From positions 695,001 to 759,000 of the forward strand of contig JAODUO010000045.1 of assembly GCA_025642075.2 (NCBI GenBank): 64,000 bases of DNA. The letters run 5' to 3'. Positions 27,001 to 40,644 of this stretch are shown here, one piece after another; positions within the stretch are counted from its first letter, which is position 1; every line of letters begins with the position of its first letter. The translations under genes and the position numbers were made by a program. The notes below the pieces were generated by a model, which did no database searches, was not told where the DNA came from, and worked only from the letters and a program-made list of their open reading frames with translations. This stretch comes from Ridgeia piscesae (taxonomy: Eukaryota > Annelida > Polychaeta > Sabellida > Siboglinidae).

Positions 27001-30000
27001 ATTCAGTTGACATAGCAACTACAACAAAAGTGATTAACTCTAAGTTAATTATACTCAGCAGTTCAAATAATTGGAGACGTCACATGGAAATATGCTCAAC
27101 GAAATAAAACACAGAAACAAACAAATATAATGTTGTTATCACCACATAAAATAACGATATGATGATGATTAATATAATGGTGTAATGAACTGATAATGAT
27201 ATACTGGTGGTAATGAGAAACATATTACAAAAAAGTGTACGATTTGTTCTGTTCATTTATGGGATTCAGTTCTCACCAATATAACATTTATTGAACCTGA
27301 TTTTAATTGTCAAATACAAACTGCAAAATCACTTGTAAATGTTCCTAATTGAAATATTCCATTTTGTTCCGTGATGTCCAATTTAATAAATATTTTCCGT
27401 GGACACACATGTAAACAAAGTTTCCACACCAAAAAACATTTCACAAACATCTTCAAAATATCTTAAAATTCCAGACAAATTCCCACCCTGATAAATTTAT
27501 TTTACAACGGTAATGAAAAATGTAAAACATTATTGAACCGACTTCATTATCAAAGCGTCGGCACCATCAACGAAAACCAGACAAGCTGACATCACGGTTA
27601 TAAAACACAGCACCAGGCAGGTTAACGACAGAAAATACCAAGACCACCCACATTGAAAGGACCACCCACCCCCACAGTCAGAAGGTAATGCCAGTAAGAT
27701 ATTTAAAAACTCCGTCTTGATTATTTCGAATGAGCAATACCAGCCTGGCATATGAGCTATTTGTGTGTTCTTGGCGCCTGACAATGGGCAATTCGTGGCA
27801 ATTAATAGACCCCGACGAAGCACGAAGCAGACGTTAACGACTCACAGGGTCGCGATCTGCTTGGATTACAACAGGTACATGGCGGAGACATAAAGATTTA
27901 TTCCGTCAGCCTGGCGGTGCTTTGTCATGTTGGAGACCGTCAAATCACATGATACCAAAGCCAGCGGGCTGTTTTGTGAGAAAACTCATCGCATATCGGT
28001 GACGAGATGTGCCGATTCCCATCACCGCTTACTGTCTGCTAATGATAATAACTGTTGTTATTAGAGTAATTACTACCGTTAGTGCCACTTTATGGTTTGA
28101 TCGACCACCTGAGGCTGTCTGCTGCTGCTAGGTGGCAGCACCAGTGCGGCAGGGACAGGAGATTAGTCATCGTCTGCTAGAGCTAGCCCATGTGTTTTTT
28201 CCTCATTATTAATGCGTGTGTGTGCGTACGCATGCTGTACACGCGTGCGTTTAATTAGTTTTACCTGCAGATTAATGTTACTAATTTTAACAGAATTGTG
28301 TCTGTGCAAGTATGAGCATGCATGCTTTAATTAGTCTCACCTGAATATTAGTCTTCACAGTTTAATCCAGTTTCATAATGTTCTGTGTTATTTAGTAGAC
28401 TATTTGTATATCTCAAATCACACACATATGTAAAAAATATCTGGTTTTCATGAAAGCTGATAAACGACTATGTAAAAATAAGTATTTCTTTATTATTACT
28501 GTATACCATTACGGAGAAGGATTTGACTATGAAGGGACTGGATGACATCATGAATTTTATATTAAGTGCACAGAAAATAAAAATAAAATAAACAATTTTT
28601 TTACTATTACTGCATATACGTAAAGAAACAAATAATTTGTCATTACTTATTACCACTGCATATTAATTATATCAAAATAAATAAACCATGTTAGTAAACA
28701 TAATAAACTACTGATATAGATGGACAGGTAAGTGTAGCAGCCCATAAAACAAAGGAACAAAGGACACGGTCCAACGACTTCATCAAATGAACTGTGTTAA
28801 TGAACAGGTACACTGTAATGAATCTTGCTCCTGTCAACGAAGCGTGACCATGTAATATGAGGTCACCTGCAAGATCAAAGGAATTGGCCAGGTGTCCCAA
28901 CACACTGTCAATGCTAATTGATGACACACAGGTGCTTGTCCCACAACCGGTCAGGTGTGACAACTTTGCAGGTGAATGAAACCAGACGACACGGACATTA
29001 CGAGAAATAACGACCGTTGCATTGTATACGGCCGCCCGGCGAAAGCCACAAATGATGTCAGTGTGACAATAAGCATTGCACCGCCCGATGAGTATTCCGG
29101 GAACCAGCTGCGGAGGGAGCATTCAGTTGTTGATGGTTAATCAATAGACATCATTCGGTGGCCACAGATATAAGCCGCCATCGCGGCAGGGCGTTGACTT
29201 TTTGCCCGATCGGAACTGTTGCAGTGTGCAGTAAAAAAAACAATATTGCAGCGTTTGGGCATACACATCTAATGCGAATTACCACCGAACATGTTTACGC
29301 AATTTTATTATGAGTCAGTGTGGCAAATTAATAAATAACTAGATCAATACATTTAATCCAACCATCTGGAATTCCATGTGTGTGTATGTGTGTGTGTACG
29401 TGCGTGTGCGTGCATGTATTTAAATGGCTTTTAATTCTGGTTACAACTGTACAATTTCCAGCTGGCAAACAGACAAATTACACATTTATACAACTGTACT
29501 ATGAAATGAACCAGGCATTAATGAAGACCTTAATCATGCATTTGATTGATCTCTTCGGAATCACCGTCCATTCTCTCCTGCTCAATTCTACATTCACGTT
29601 TAAACAGCTTTCACTTTCTTGGGCAATTTCCTGCTAATATAAAAAAGACAAATGACTACAATCTACACGTGTGTGTTTAAACGTTTTCCACTTCGCACTC
29701 ACAGGCGTGCAATTTCCTGTGACGAGCAAAAAGACAAATGACTACAATATTGTTGCTGGATAACACGCTTGGCGAACTGGAATCATTCTCCTGGCTAGCG
29801 GAAGGCTTTATGTGTGACTGTCAGATCTGACCACGAACTCGGAAGAAAGCGAACATAATTCCATCCATAATACATCCTAAAACAAAGAATGTTGTCACCT
29901 ACCCACCATAATATTATGTCTTCTGTCTGACTGCCCAATATCCGGTAAATGGGCTGCCCGGGCCTGACTGATGAAATTGATTCAGAAACAGACGTTGGGC

Positions 30001-33000
30001 TGTTTAATTGATAGGGGAGAGCGGGGTATGATTAAAAGGGAAGAGCGGGGTATAGTTTATACAGGATAGAAATGACAGGATTTAGCCACAGATGATTGTA
30101 TCAGCATCTGTTGATGGGGTCTGGCAGCAATGTTTGCTCAGCCCTGGTCTAGAGACAGTTGTTGATCATCAGCAGGTAGCAAGTGTTTATGAACCTGTGG
30201 AGTGTGTAATGTTAAGAACCTGGCTCTCAGAGGGGGACTCTCGAGTGAGTATCACCACTAGTCAACTTCCAACCCACAACCTGATCATGAAAATGGATTC
30301 TGAAGACATGTACTGTACTTCCTGTTATTCAGCTTTATTTGCAAGTTCACGATACAGCCAATTTGACTGAATTTTCACTAATGCCATTGACAGAATAAAC
30401 TATTGTAAAGAATATAATATGTCACATAAAAATCATACGTTACTGTAAAGACAATGTGCTGGTGTACACTATCATATGTTGTAAAAATTAACGCTCACTG
30501 TAAAAGGCTACTAATATCTACAGTAAAGACTTACACTTATTATAAATACTGCCACTCATTGTAAAGCATAAACACCCATTGTAAAGACTGATACTTAAAA
30601 CACACACTAACATTCATCGTAAAGACTGCCAAACACTGATACTTATTACAAATACTAACATTCATCGTAAAGAGTCATTAAAAACCGTAACATAAATGTT
30701 CATTGATTTATATAGACCATATTTATACAATAATAATTATTCTATGGTGTGTGCCCTGCATTGAATTAATGTGAAATAAATCTCAAGACACTGAAACAAA
30801 AAAGTTATAGCCAGCCTACATCTACACACACACACACACACACACACTACTATAAATAAACTAGTGCATAGATTCACCATTAACCCTATCTTCACCGCCC
30901 CTTTGTAGCCCATTTACCCCGTCTGTTCAGGTGTTATGGTCTTCTCCACCTGCACCTGACGTCCCTGTCAACTGTCACTGCTATGTGAAACTATTGTCAC
31001 AACTGTCAGAGCAGTATCAATACACTGCCGCCCTGTTCTCAGGTAACAACCCACAACTGTCATCACTCCATGTGACTGTCAACAGTCCTGTCCCCAGCAC
31101 ATAATCCTGACATCATTAGGAGAGTGACTACAGAGTTAATCGTTCCTCAAGTGTACACCATCGTACAGTAAGGCCATGAGTTAGGTAGCTGCACGATTTA
31201 TGAGCCGAACTTGAAGTAATGTTTGTAAACTTAGTGGTAGTCTGTAGATTTATGACCACAGAGTTGCGTTGGCATCAACACTGATCAATGGCATATGGGG
31301 GTTTGTTCTGGCACAGGGGGGTTTGTTCTTAGGGATTTTCTCCATGACGTTTTCCTCCGTGATTTTATTTTTGATTTTCTTACCCTTGTACCTTTGTCCC
31401 TGGTGGATTCTATCCACACCCACCCCTTGATACGGACTCCAGATAATATTCAGGTTAAACACAAACAATATTTGTCACAAAATTAACACATTTAATGCAA
31501 TAGAAATCAAAGCACATTCACGGTTTGTCAACTGTTACATTTACTTCTGCTGCTATCAAAAACTGACAGTTCAAAAAAAAATTGCAAATTTTTCTTTGGC
31601 TGTTTCACTTATAAGAAAAAAGTTTACATTCAAAAATTTATTCAGATGGAGTCACCAGTACTGTTTGGAAAATGTTACCTGGGCGATGACTGACTGAAAC
31701 CAACAAATGCCAATCTTTGTAGTCAATCATATCTACTATACCATGTTCGGGTTTTTTCCAGATATGTCTACATCTGTTGAATCGTGAATGAATGAATGAA
31801 TGAATGATAACATTATGGTGCTCGAGACGCAGAACACGAGCAATTAGCAATGTACGTAAAGTGGCATTTACTGTAACTCATGCAAAGAAAACACAACGAG
31901 ATAAGAACGCTTCGCATTTTCCCATGGGGCAAACGAAAATGGGACCGACTAACGCTGAAGGGCAAATGACATACAGGTAGTCGCCAAGTATGTACTCCAT
32001 TCTTACGTAGCTATCACTGGGTAAAACTACACAAAAAGAGAGTCAATTAACCCATTCAGAAAGGCTGGAGGAAGGAAGTGAAGACAGAATAACATGTCTC
32101 ACAAAGATGTAATTGAATTTGGCACATCGGGAGCAGAAATCGCCCAGTGATTCTGCGAAAACTGTCATTATAGCCGCAGCGTTCACACCAGGAGTGGGGT
32201 TTCTTTGAAATGTGCCCTAGGGCGGTTGTACAGGGTGATTAGTAAGTGGGCAAATGGCGCCTTTGATAAGTTGTCTGCGTTATGCCACCTACCAGTAGTG
32301 TAGGCCCCTTGAATAAAACAGTCCACTGAATAAAACATGCCATTGAGTCTCCCCACTGAAGCTCACATGGCAATGGGTGGCTTCATGCGTGCATCAGTGC
32401 GTGCATGCATGTTATTACGTAGTGCGTGTGCGTTTGATATTACGCAATCTGTTAGAAGCATGGCAATGTACCAAGATAAACAGAGCATCATTAAAATCAT
32501 GGGTAATCTAACACTTGAAGCCTACGCACACATGCATGCTCTGATGCGTATCGAGACATATTTCAACCAGACAGATCTTTAAAAAAAATCACCAAACGTT
32601 GTTCCTCGTTTGATGAATTTCTAAAAATCATAAATCAAAAAATTCTGCTTATGGCTGAATATCGCCCAGTAAGGAACATACGAAAGCAATTAATTAGCAC
32701 TATTTATTGTTGTGGTGCCATCTGGAGAGTTGATCACCAACAAATTCTCTTAGGCGGGAGAAAGGTCTTCAAGAAAACCACATCGGAAACACTATGTAAA
32801 TAACTATTGTGTTTAATACTTTGTCAACTGGTGCGTGTGAGGTCAACAGTTCAAGAAACCAAGTTAACACAAAAAGAGGTGAGTGGACCTCTGCACTAGG
32901 GAGGCGATGCACTTACAATGTCCCAAAGTTAGCATACTGATATATAGATTTAATTATGTAGATACATCTCAGCCTGACATGGGTGATTACTGCTTCTAGA

Positions 33001-36000
33001 TCACAGCTGATCCAATGAGAGATAGATGGCCACTGTATTTTCATATCAGAAATGAAAAAAAGGTTAAAGGTAAGAAAATCAGTACAAATTAAATGGCTGC
33101 CTGAAAAGAAAAACCAAGACCCGGGAACAAGCCAACCTCGCCCCTGACACGAGCAACCGGTCTAAAAAAACTGTTTGCTGTAATATGTTGACCTACAAAA
33201 TTGTAATTCAGTCGTATGCATTCGACTGTTCCGTTACATGGAATCAGCCTAAGCCTGGTTGGCAGTTATTAGCAGGAAGTCCACAAATCATGTGACTTGA
33301 AAATTGAAACATTGTACCCATTCTGAACATCAAAACACAAAGCTTTTTGGGCTTATTTATGGGCTGTATATCTGCTGCATATTGTTATAGTATTAACAAT
33401 AAACCTGAAGAACACACAAGTTAGACAACCTCCTTTTAAAATAAAATTAATTATATAAATAATAATAAATACATATACAACACTGTGGCTATTACCACAA
33501 ACATGCTGGCATGACTGTAAACCCTTAGTCTAGACACAGTGCCCATTACCACCTCAGAAACCGATTTTTCAACATCGCCTTTCTAACTGGCAAAGAGAAT
33601 ACCTCAACATGCAACAGATGGGATGGGTTAACTGTGACATAATGTATCCTTGCCTAGAAGAGACAAGCTACAACCCACCCACCCCTCCCTTGCTGGTTAT
33701 CTCGTGGTTGATCTGTGGCCCCATCCCAACTGATGTTATCTGAGCAACCTCCAAAATAAGCCCAGCCCAGACTGTGTTGACAAACCAGGGCCAGCCGCTG
33801 TCACTTCAGTTTACTACGAATGTTGGACTTTGTTTTCGACAAGAACTGAACCCGTGGAAGATCTCTGTCACCATCTGAATACTGTTGTTTATTTTTAAAC
33901 TGTTGCTAAATTAAAAAAATTAAAATGTTAAAGTTTCCCTTCAACATTAACTGTAATACGGAAATAACTCTGGAGGGATGGGGGCTTTTTCTGAGAGGAT
34001 ATTTTTGGTGGGGGTATATTTTTCTAGGACATTTATTTCCAGATTGTACATGCCCATGCACTGTGAAAACTACGTCCCCTCTGAATGATTTACATAAATA
34101 ATCTCACAATCGCACCCCAGAATATTCTGTACTAAATAAGGTTCCCCTGAGTTTCAGCAAAGTAAACACAAAATAGTTTCTGTTGTCTATATTACAAACT
34201 GGCAACGCTGCCAGACACTCTCTCTTACCACCAGTTATGTGACTACACAGTATTTCCTTTCTATGTTTTACATGTGTCTGGTAGAATAAGTCTAGCTGCC
34301 TCTCACTCTCCCTCCCCCTCTCATTCCCAGCAGGATACCTTCCTCTAAATCCTCCTAACTGCCCCAGCTAGAGACTTAGTTATGAAATATGCCTAAGGTA
34401 GTTAACTCTGACAGCGTCAGGTGATTAAAGACAGACAGACTAACCAATTTTTTAACGTTGAATGGTTACACTTTTGATCATTTGAAACAGGATGAAAGTT
34501 TTCTGCCAACAACAATTTCCACCGGTAATCACCAGTGATGTAACAAAAACAAATAAATCATGAAATAACACTTTCAGTGAAATAACACTTTCAGTGAAAT
34601 AACACTTCCAGTGAAATAACACTTCCAGTGAAATAACACTTCCAGTGAAATAACACTTCCAGTGAAATAACACTTCCAGTGAAATAACACTTCCAGTGAA
34701 ATAACACTTCCAGTGAAATAACACTTCCAGTGAAATAACACTTCCAGTGAAATAACACTTCCAGTGAAATAACACTTCCAGTGAAATAACACTTCCAGTG
34801 AAATAACACTTCCAGTGCAGAGTGGACAAAAAATCGAACGGTTTCACGCGTTTGTAATGACTACCTTCCCTAAATCACCTGCCATTAATAATAGGCATCT
34901 GCAGAGTTGACAGAAGATATCCGAGTATTGATTTAAAATACCTGCAGCTTTTACACGAGTGTCCGTAGAAAATGTACAATTATGGAAAAGGTCAGAACAA
35001 TTATGAGGAAAAACTAGCTATTTTACAGAACAATCTCAATTTGCTTAATGGCAGCACAATATGGCCACACGGTCAATAATATGCCTCTAAGGTTTTTTAA
35101 AATATTTTAAATAAAACCAGACATGACTAGAAGACTTTGTTTTTGTATACAAAAAACACTACAAAGCTGCATATGGCCACGCAGTTAGTCAGCCACCAGG
35201 AATTGAGATTTTGTTTGTAAACAATTTCAGGGTACAGAAAAGCCCCATTCATATAAAATTCGGATGCAAAATCTCCTCGAAACAGCGGGACCGTCTCAAA
35301 ACGACTCGCACTCTATTTATTCCGTTACGATGACAGCGAAGCAAATTAATGATCCTCCCATGTCATCTCATTGGGAAAACATTTCCGACAATTCCCCGAC
35401 AATTTCCCCTGGCCTGACTCATCTGACATATACTGCTGCTCCCAACAGACAGAGTTATGGAAGTTATTTCCACCGGTCGTCCATTCTGCACCAACTAATG
35501 CAACATAAGCCAGCCTGGAAGCACAGACCATGACCCCAAGGATACAAAGGTCACATTTTTCCTCTCAAAACAATTTCGCTTCTGCTGTGAGTCTCACTCG
35601 GTTAAAAATAGACGATATTTGACGTTTCGCAGAAATGTGTTGGTGGTCAGCGATGGCTGACTACTGCAATGGCTACGTGTTGCTGTTCTTGTTCGCAGAG
35701 CTAGAATCATTAAATTCTCAGCTGTCGAAACGCGTAAGGTGCATCAAAATAATTTGCAGACACTGTCAGAAAACGTAATGTTCATCAAAATAATTTGCAG
35801 ATCACTGTCTGAATATTTATGAACATGACATGTCTCATATCAGTATCATAACATCATCATTAACAAAACGTGTTTTTTGTCATTACTGATAGCGTCATTA
35901 GCGAGAGGTTATGCTTTACTGCAGATCACCAGTGGCTAGTTTGCAGTTACATGATAATAACTGTGTATATTTCTTCCAACATAATTAATTTGGTAGATTT

Positions 36001-37351
36001 GTAGGTTGTTTTGCTGGTTCAGACCAGGGACTGTTTATTTCCCTGGATCTTCATTCAAATTTATTTACTTTTACATAATTAGTTATAGAGCTTTTAGTTG
36101 TGCCAACTGACTAATGTAATTTGCCACATAGAAAATGTGAATAAAAATTATGTTTTAAAAATTGCACAATTCCTGGTATTGTGTAGACTACTATGGTAAG
36201 GTAGACGACACCTGAGATGTCTGTTTAGAGAGGTTCTGTTAGAGAGAGAGAGAGTGGTTGAAGACAAATACTGATGAATGTAATTGGACATTGAATGGCA
36301 GCTTGTTGGACCCACACAAACACACAGCCTGAACAAAACAAACACAACAGCATCTTTCAGCGATACGCACACACTACACAGTCAGTGTTGACACTTGTAG
36401 ATTGATGTGTTCTGGTGTGATGTGTGACTGAGGCGGATACTCAGTGCATGTGTGTGCGCACGCGTGCACGCGCGTGTGTGTGCATGCGTGTGTGTGTGCG
36501 CGTATGTGTGTGTGTGCATGTACATGTGCATGTATGTATATTTGTATAATGCACACCATGCACACACATACACCGCACACTTACTTAACACCTAACAACA
36601 CACAAATTATCCCATTTTAGGGGATTTCACAAATAAAGAGATTAAATTTACAATAATAAACTGAACCAGAAATCATGCCACCTTCTGCACACAGATAACA
36701 TACTAAAACCCCCAATGGCAATGGTTCACCCATACCCTAACAAACATCCTCCTTTACAACCACCAACACCCCTCCATGGCACCCTCGAACAAATTTCCCT
36801 CCATAAAAAAAAACTGAGCCTCAACCAAGTGCACACATCAGCCACATTGTGTGAGAACTACCATCCTATCCTGCCTGTGTAACTGGGTCAACATTACTGC
36901 CAGGGCAGTTGGCACCTCACATCAACATTTACACAATAACACCACAGCCAATGGTATATTAGTCTCAGATGTCAGTGCAGTCCTCCAGAGGCCCCTGTTA
37001 ATGTGATTCCCCAGTAATCAAGGTAAGCGGCTTAGGGACATAGGAATGTTGTCATTACACAAGAGTAACAATGTCCCATGTGCTGAGTAATAAATCCGTC
37101 TCACCCTGCCTGGGTCCACTCTGTGGGAAGTGTCTAAACACTGAATGAGTCAGGAAGGACACTTGCAATTCTGGGTTCATTGAATATTTAAAATTCTGTC
37201 CACATTGTGGGGATGTTCGTTTTTTGTGTGGCAAATGAGTTTTGTTTTGTAATGATTACAACTACATGATTTCTTGATTGTTTAATACTTGTATTTTTTA
37301 TACACTGCATACATACACTGGGTGTACATACATACACATATATATACACAC

Positions 37352-37393
<42 letters not shown>

Positions 37394-37448
37394 ATATACT
37401 ATACACACATATATAATATAATAATTAAATATATATATTATACATTAC

Positions 37449-37483
<35 letters not shown>

Positions 37484-40400
37484 TGTAAAATAGTTTATAC
37501 ATATATATTCCATGTCAGATTACAATACTTCCTGTTCAAGTGATTAGAGAACATTGTAGATGCATGCACCATATATGCACATGTGTGTGCATGCACGCAC
37601 ACGCATACATGCACACACACATGCCCACACACAACACTTGGATCAGTCAAGAACTCACTCAAATTACTATTACTTCCATGATTAACAAACCAGACCATTT
37701 CATAATAACAAATGTACAATTTGGATTAACAAATCACTTAATTGTTAAATAAAATGCACAAAGTCCACCCACTTCCAATAGTTTCCCTTCAGCCCACCTT
37801 TCACAGCACCTCCTTCCCATACAGGGAAAGCCAGAACTCAACAGAGCCATTTCCGTAGACTATGTGTCAGATGAGCTTGCTCTGATAGACATGATGCAGA
37901 CCATGATAAGCTCTCTTAATTAATGGTAATGGATTGAGCAAGAACACATGGGTATCATGTGTAGACAGTGAGTCTAGAGGGTGGCACCTCTACCCCTGGT
38001 ATCTCAGCCACAATCAATACCACCACATGTGTGCATTTTAATGAGGTGCCTGTCTGTCGACTAGATACATAAATTCTAATCAGGCGATCCATTTTCTTCT
38101 GCTGGTTTTGGTGTTAATTCCAAGATGGGTGAATTAAAATTGGTCAGCCAAGATTTCTCGGTGGATTTCACTGGGATTATGCACCGAGAAGATAGAGGAA
38201 GAATCAGGGAATTGAAGGAAGAAACTGGTGTCAGACATACATGAAAACAAATTAAGGAGAAATTGGAGGAGAATAATTAAGATGATGAGAGTGAGTAAAG
38301 AGTTGGTGAACATGCAGGAGTGGACGGGCAGAGGTGGGGAAAACCAGCAGAATATTGGGGCAGAAGGAGCCATATATCAAGGTATATAATTATCAAGATT
38401 TGAAGCAAAGGAAGTGCCCTTTGTGGATCTATGGGAAGAGGAAAGTCCAGGAAAAATCCATACCCAAATATTGCCTCCTAAGAATCTGTCTCCTGTTGTC
38501 AGCTAATGAACAGTCTATGAAACCTACAAGTGTCAAACCAACATATTGCGTCCAGTGTCTCTAGAGTGACAGTCACCACCCACATAATGACCTCTTCCTT
38601 TGACCACCCATGTCCACTCGCTGACCATACACTGGACATTGAGGAACAACACCAGACATCCAGACCTCACAGTCAGTGACATGTCAACCCAGTGTCTGGT
38701 GACACTGACATCCAGCTGGCTTGACATGTCCAGTGGCCACATTGTCACTACTGGACATCTGACCAGTGGGCAGTACAAACAAACAGCATGCTAGATATCC
38801 ATATTCAGGCCACACACACTGGACATCTTGCCGATCAACGAACCTTGACAGTTTACAAACCAACGAGCCGTGACGACAAAAGAATACAAACTTCTCCCAG
38901 GGACTAATTTGAAACATTGCTAATTTAGAGTCGGACGACAAAATCAAATAACTACCACCCACGCATCCAGCACACCGGCAGCGATTCCGAATTAAAGCCA
39001 CTGGTGTGAAAAACGCATTACCGTCTTCCCTATTCCAGCAAATTCAATCTGTCAACGTTTCCTGTTATCCCATAATGCCCGACTATCAAGTTGTCAGAGA
39101 TATTCAGCCCCACGTCCACCCTGAGCCGAAATAATCAACAGGGCCATCTGGCGGGGATTTAACAGAATCAGCCTGTTGCTTCCAAAACAGGGCAGGAATC
39201 TCCCCCGGCGTTTTCTAGATGCGTCCGACATCATTGATCATAATCGGCACGCCCCGCGCGTCATTGTCTTGTTTTTTGTCACGTCAGGTGATGCTAATCA
39301 GGCGTGACACTGCGTAATACAACGAGACTGGCAATGGAATTAGCCGGGAATAAAGGCAGTGAAACAGACAACCTGTGTGACTCATGCAGGACATAAGCGA
39401 GCAGCAAACAATATGGCGACGGCCGACTGTAAACACCGATGAGACAAGAACGTCAGGACACTGCCACAATTGTTGCACAGCCACGTGAAAACGCGGCGTC
39501 GTTCGTTCGTCGTGAGTTTTTTCGCTAATGACGTCTTCGCAGTGTAACAAAAGACGTTGAGGTGATACTGACTCCGATGGCAGTTCTAAGGTAACGACGG
39601 GAGCAGCGCATGTTTTCTGGTCTGCCGCCTTCGTCAGACACATTTAACACTTGAGGTGTTGCTGCTGCTCACAGGTGACTTTGGTTAGTGTTGTCGTTGG
39701 TGACGGATGGATGGGCCGCCATTTAGGCTGTGAGTGGGCCACTGCCATCAATCCTCACTCCAGCTGTAACTAGGTTGAATCACAAGCACCCAGATACTAT
39801 GTCTTTCAAAAATCGCTGGATTTTAACTACAAAACAGCATACAAAATTGTGATAGTTCACACATGATTACGTAACCATTAGAATTGAGGTGAAATCCCAA
39901 AAATTATTCACTGGTATTTATAAATAGATGCAACTTAGGGATTTTTCGTGTTTTAATGCTTTCTGCTGTAAGAGCATTTGCCATAAAACATTTTCGGTCC
40001 AGTGACTGCGTTATGTACACTGTACTTGCTGCAGCAGAGTTACTGAGTTACTCATAAAACCTGTATTATCTAACTACTTACTACTTGTTTGTTATGTAAT
40101 AATATGCAATTTATGAAAGGCGTGGTTGCAAGTTTGTGTAAAAAAGGCATAAAGGAAACTGTCATAAAACAATGACAAAGTATAAACAGGAGATTGTCTT
40201 TGGGTGTGCCATCAATTACCGAGGCGGTTTATGAAGAATAAATCATAAATGTCCTAAATACATAAAAACAAGACTAAGGCCTCTCTTATGATATTGCCAG
40301 AGAATCTTCAATTTGAAACTTTGTTTAAATACTGCACACCAGGAAGAGAGACATTGAATGACTGTTTAGAAACTGATGTTACTAAATGTCTGTTTAGAGG

Positions 40401-40552
40401 CTGCTCCCTCGATGAGTATCCGTCAATGTCTGCTTCTTAAATGTATGTACCTTCAATGCGTACTCCCTCAATGCCTGCTCCCTCAATGACTACTCCCTTC
40501 ACATATGCTGTTTCTAATTAATTCTAAGGATCTTCTTAATAATGGCAATATG

Positions 40553-40644
<92 letters not shown>

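Noticed and set aside
34452..34847. 131-codon minus-strand open frame with repeated Trp-Lys-Cys-Tyr-Phe units
   Set aside because: It is only the translation of the 17-bp minisatellite C; all three frames are open for the same reason.
38600..38840. Repeated ACTGGACAT phrases suggesting a tandem repeat
   Set aside because: Occurrences are irregularly spaced and on both strands; no consistent unit could be defined.
39284..39643. 119-codon minus-strand frame in intron 1 as an alternative first exon of Ddr
   Set aside because: It lacks a signal peptide and a donor in phase 1 that would join exon 2; the exon at 44705-44789 fits exactly.
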